This document shows positions 62,695-64,000 of a stretch of 64,000 nt of DNA, in pieces. Location: the NCBI GenBank assembly GCA_027577595.1, contig JANBRJ010000058.1, forward strand, positions 44,538 through 108,537, read 5' to 3'. The notes under the pieces are model-generated. The model was not told the origin of the DNA. It ran no database searches and saw nothing but the letters and a program-made list of their open reading frames with translations. Both the position numbers and the translations under genes were made by a program. How positions within the stretch are numbered: position 1 is the first letter of the stretch; every line of letters begins with the position of its first letter. The DNA is from Coemansia sp. RSA 487 (lineage: Eukaryota; Kickxellomycota; Kickxellomycetes; Kickxellales; Kickxellaceae).

Positions 62695-62742
62695 ATGTCA
62701 TACCAGCTTTGAATACAATAACAAGAATCATGACACCATTAA

Positions 62743-63203
62743 TGTTATACTATAGGCGCTAGGGCTGTTACGTAGGAGTTTAATATATATTTAAAACAGA
62801 AACTAAGAATGACATGAAGTTGTATAAGCATTAGGCTATTTTATAGCCGTACGCCATCAAAGATCATAACAACGTTCAGTGTGACGGGTTTACCATGGAC
62901 CCAGGATAAAATAACACAGAGTATTTATTTGATATCTTGTTGCTCAAACTAGATAAGAAAAAGAAAAGAAAGAAATCCCTTGCCTTCCTTCAGAAAGCAA
63001 TGATCCACGGGCAATGCTGCCCTTGTATGTAGCAGGAGGCCGTTACATGTGGAATATTTCATTGTTAGTGTTTAGTGGCTGTGCAAACCCACTGTCATGG
63101 GTTTGCCTTGCATACGGCCATCACACAAGCGTGACATTCAGGAATCACCTATCAAGAATATGATATCATATTTCTGTGATAGATACTCAAAACTGGCCTG
63201 ACA
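62743..63203 (-). repeat. Element D, copy 3, split by LTR-B copy 7
   Basis: In reverse orientation it runs from TGTCAGGCCAG (63203) to CTATAGTATAACA (62743), with TATAAAATAGCC inside. LTR-B copy 7 interrupts it close to the position where copy 1 interrupts the first D element. Confidence 0.65.
62880..63136 (+). mobile_element. Solo LTR of family B, copy 7
   Basis: The 257-bp unit from TGTGACGGG to AAGCGTGACA is flanked by TTCAG at 62875-62879 and 63137-63141. Confidence 0.88.
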
Positions 63204-63248
63204 GTAGGAATAGTTAAAATTCTGTTTGCAAAACAATCTCACCTGGAA

Positions 63249-63382
63249 TGTGATACAAAATATAATTACCGGATGTATGTTTACCACTGTTTAACAGCAT
63301 GCCATGTCATCGCAGGTAGATAGACCTTTTCTCCTCTTGGTTTCTTCTTCAGTTTTAAGAATATACTTTTATTCATACTAAA
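63249..63382 (+). repeat. Element E, copy 3, with target duplication and empty-site evidence
   Basis: The 134-bp copy from TGTGATACAAA to CATACTAAA is flanked by TGGAA at 63244-63248 and 63383-63387. The matching place in unit 1 (near 61868-61876) has a single TGGAA and no insertion, so the ends are exact. Confidence 0.9.
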
Positions 63383-63407
63383 TGGAATGGATGCCATTGC
63401 CATGGAA

Positions 63408-63587
63408 TTATATTTTATTATTTGCCTTAGCAAGAATTGCATGTATTTTTCCTGTTACTATAGACTTACCCTCCTTTTTTGCAGCATCATTGTCAGAAAG
63501 TGAACTATAGTGTGTATAGATTTCTTTCTGTCCAGTAATTGGGTTAGTGAATTGAAATTCAAACTTTTTAACATATGGAGATGACAT
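63408..63587 (-). CDS. Small protein of unknown function, paralogue 2
   Basis: A 59-residue product reads from the inner ATG at 63587; the outer ATG at 63638 is again close to the TATA box. It aligns with paralogue 1 around FQFTNP, YTHYSSLSDNDAAK and a C-terminal Lys/Ala-rich helix, and lacks the poly-Ser start. No known domain is visible. Conservation of THYSxLSxxDAAK while the rest changes suggests selection on the protein. Confidence 0.6.
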   Translation of the reverse strand: MSSPYVKKFEFQFTNPITGQKEIYTHYSSLSDNDAAKKEGKSIVTGKIHAILAKANNKI

Positions 63588-63657
63588 TGTGTATATTGTA
63601 TGAAGGTTGTGATATAATTGAGGAGGAAACAAAAGCATACAGACGATTCTATTATGC

Positions 63658-63679
63658 CTTTATATAACATTGGCCAATT
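63658..63679 (-). promoter_or_regulatory. CCAAT and TATA boxes of small gene 2
   Basis: On the reverse strand GGCCAATG is followed by TTATATAAAGG, at the same distance from the start as in copy 1. Confidence 0.65.
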
Positions 63680-63850
63680 AATTGTATATGCTTGGTAAAT
63701 TGTGTGATATTAATAAATCTATATTTTAAATAGCATTTCCTTTTCTGTTTCCTCCCGACATGTTGTTGTAGTGCATACTATATCATGTGGTCTTTATTTA
63801 TGGTATCAAGAAACTGCGAATATTTCTGGCCTATATTAAGCATGTCAGGT

Positions 63851-64000
63851 TGTGACGGACTTACCATGGACCCAGGATAAAATAACACAGAGTAATAATT
63901 CGATATCTCGTTTCTCAGACTATATATAAGAAGAAAAATCCTTGCCTTCCTCAGAAGGCAATGACCCTCGGGAAACGCTGTCCTTATATGTAACAGGGGG
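63851..64000 (+). mobile_element. LTR family B, copy 8, cut by the window edge
   Basis: The sequence starts TGTGACGGACTTACCATGG and runs to the window end inside CCTTATATGTAACAGGGGG. It could be a solo LTR or the first LTR of a full element beyond the window. Confidence 0.8.

Larger units (their letters stand above)
63204..63850 (-). repeat. Tandem segmental duplication, unit 2
   Basis: This is the second copy of the segment at 61827-62617, with small gene 2, the same promoter and the same right flank. It differs by an element E insertion and by missing LTR-B copy 5. Confidence 0.85.

Noticed and set aside
1-64000. tRNA, rRNA and CRISPR arrays
   Set aside because: I looked for B-box-like GGTTCGA..CC cores on both strands and for regularly spaced direct repeats; none had supporting structure. 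GGTTCGAAT at 22200 is inside coding sequence without a tRNA fold.

Overview
The window looks like nuclear DNA of a filamentous or early-diverging fungus. The evidence is a mitochondrial-type ornithine acetyltransferase and N-acetylglutamate synthase, a fungal-size fimbrin with a short GT-AG intron, FunK1-type fungal kinases, a 7TM-RGS protein, a very-long-chain 3-oxoacyl-CoA reductase, and solo LTRs with 5-bp target duplications. Most genes have no intron, and the introns that can be modelled are 102-127 bp. A Kickxellomycotina/Zoopagomycota-like genome is my guess, but nothing here proves it. I saw no tRNA, rRNA or CRISPR array.

Layout. 0-20 kb: the 5' part of the arginine gene argJ (reverse strand, cut by the window edge), then an amplified locus with four paralogous long-chain acyl-CoA synthetase-like genes (LACS1-4) and two 7TM-RGS genes. 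An RGS-LACS convergent pair is present twice as a ~4-kb inverted duplication (5.96-9.99 kb and 16.09-20.13 kb), and gene conversion has made the LACS copies mosaics of each other. 21.9-35.1 kb: housekeeping genes, namely a PY-motif protein, a Gyp5/EVI5-like TBC Rab-GAP, N-acetylglutamate synthase, an RWD-RBR ubiquitin ligase with a decayed tandem relic, fimbrin, and a tail-to-tail pair of tiny single-TM paralogues.

35.1-50.7 kb: an accessory, repeat-rich block. It holds three FunK1 loci (one with an in-frame stop, one a fragment cut by an LTR, one apparently intact), an amidase pseudogene broken by a frameshift and by an LTR inside an LTR, and at least four short repeat families (called B, C, D, E here). 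Several copies have clean 5-bp target-site duplications. Both complete FunK1 loci place a PD-(D/E)XK nuclease-like region (PD...ELK or D...ELK) in front of the kinase, as in Crinkler-type effectors. This is the best candidate for an unusual system in the window.

50.7-61 kb: a lipid/CoA-flavoured housekeeping block (3-oxoacyl-CoA reductase, Nudix CoA diphosphatase, two SDR-fold proteins with degraded active sites), then a 1956-residue SAM-domain SNF2/ATRX-like ATPase. 61.8-64 kb: a tandem segmental duplication with two paralogous ~60-residue genes of unknown function, each behind a CCAAT/TATA promoter, again peppered with family B, D and E elements.

Functional themes are acyl-CoA metabolism (four LACS, 3-oxoacyl-CoA reductase, CoA diphosphatase), G-protein signalling (two 7TM-RGS), the acetylated arginine pathway (NAGS makes acetylglutamate; ArgJ recycles the acetyl group), and mobile-element-driven turnover around the FunK1 genes.
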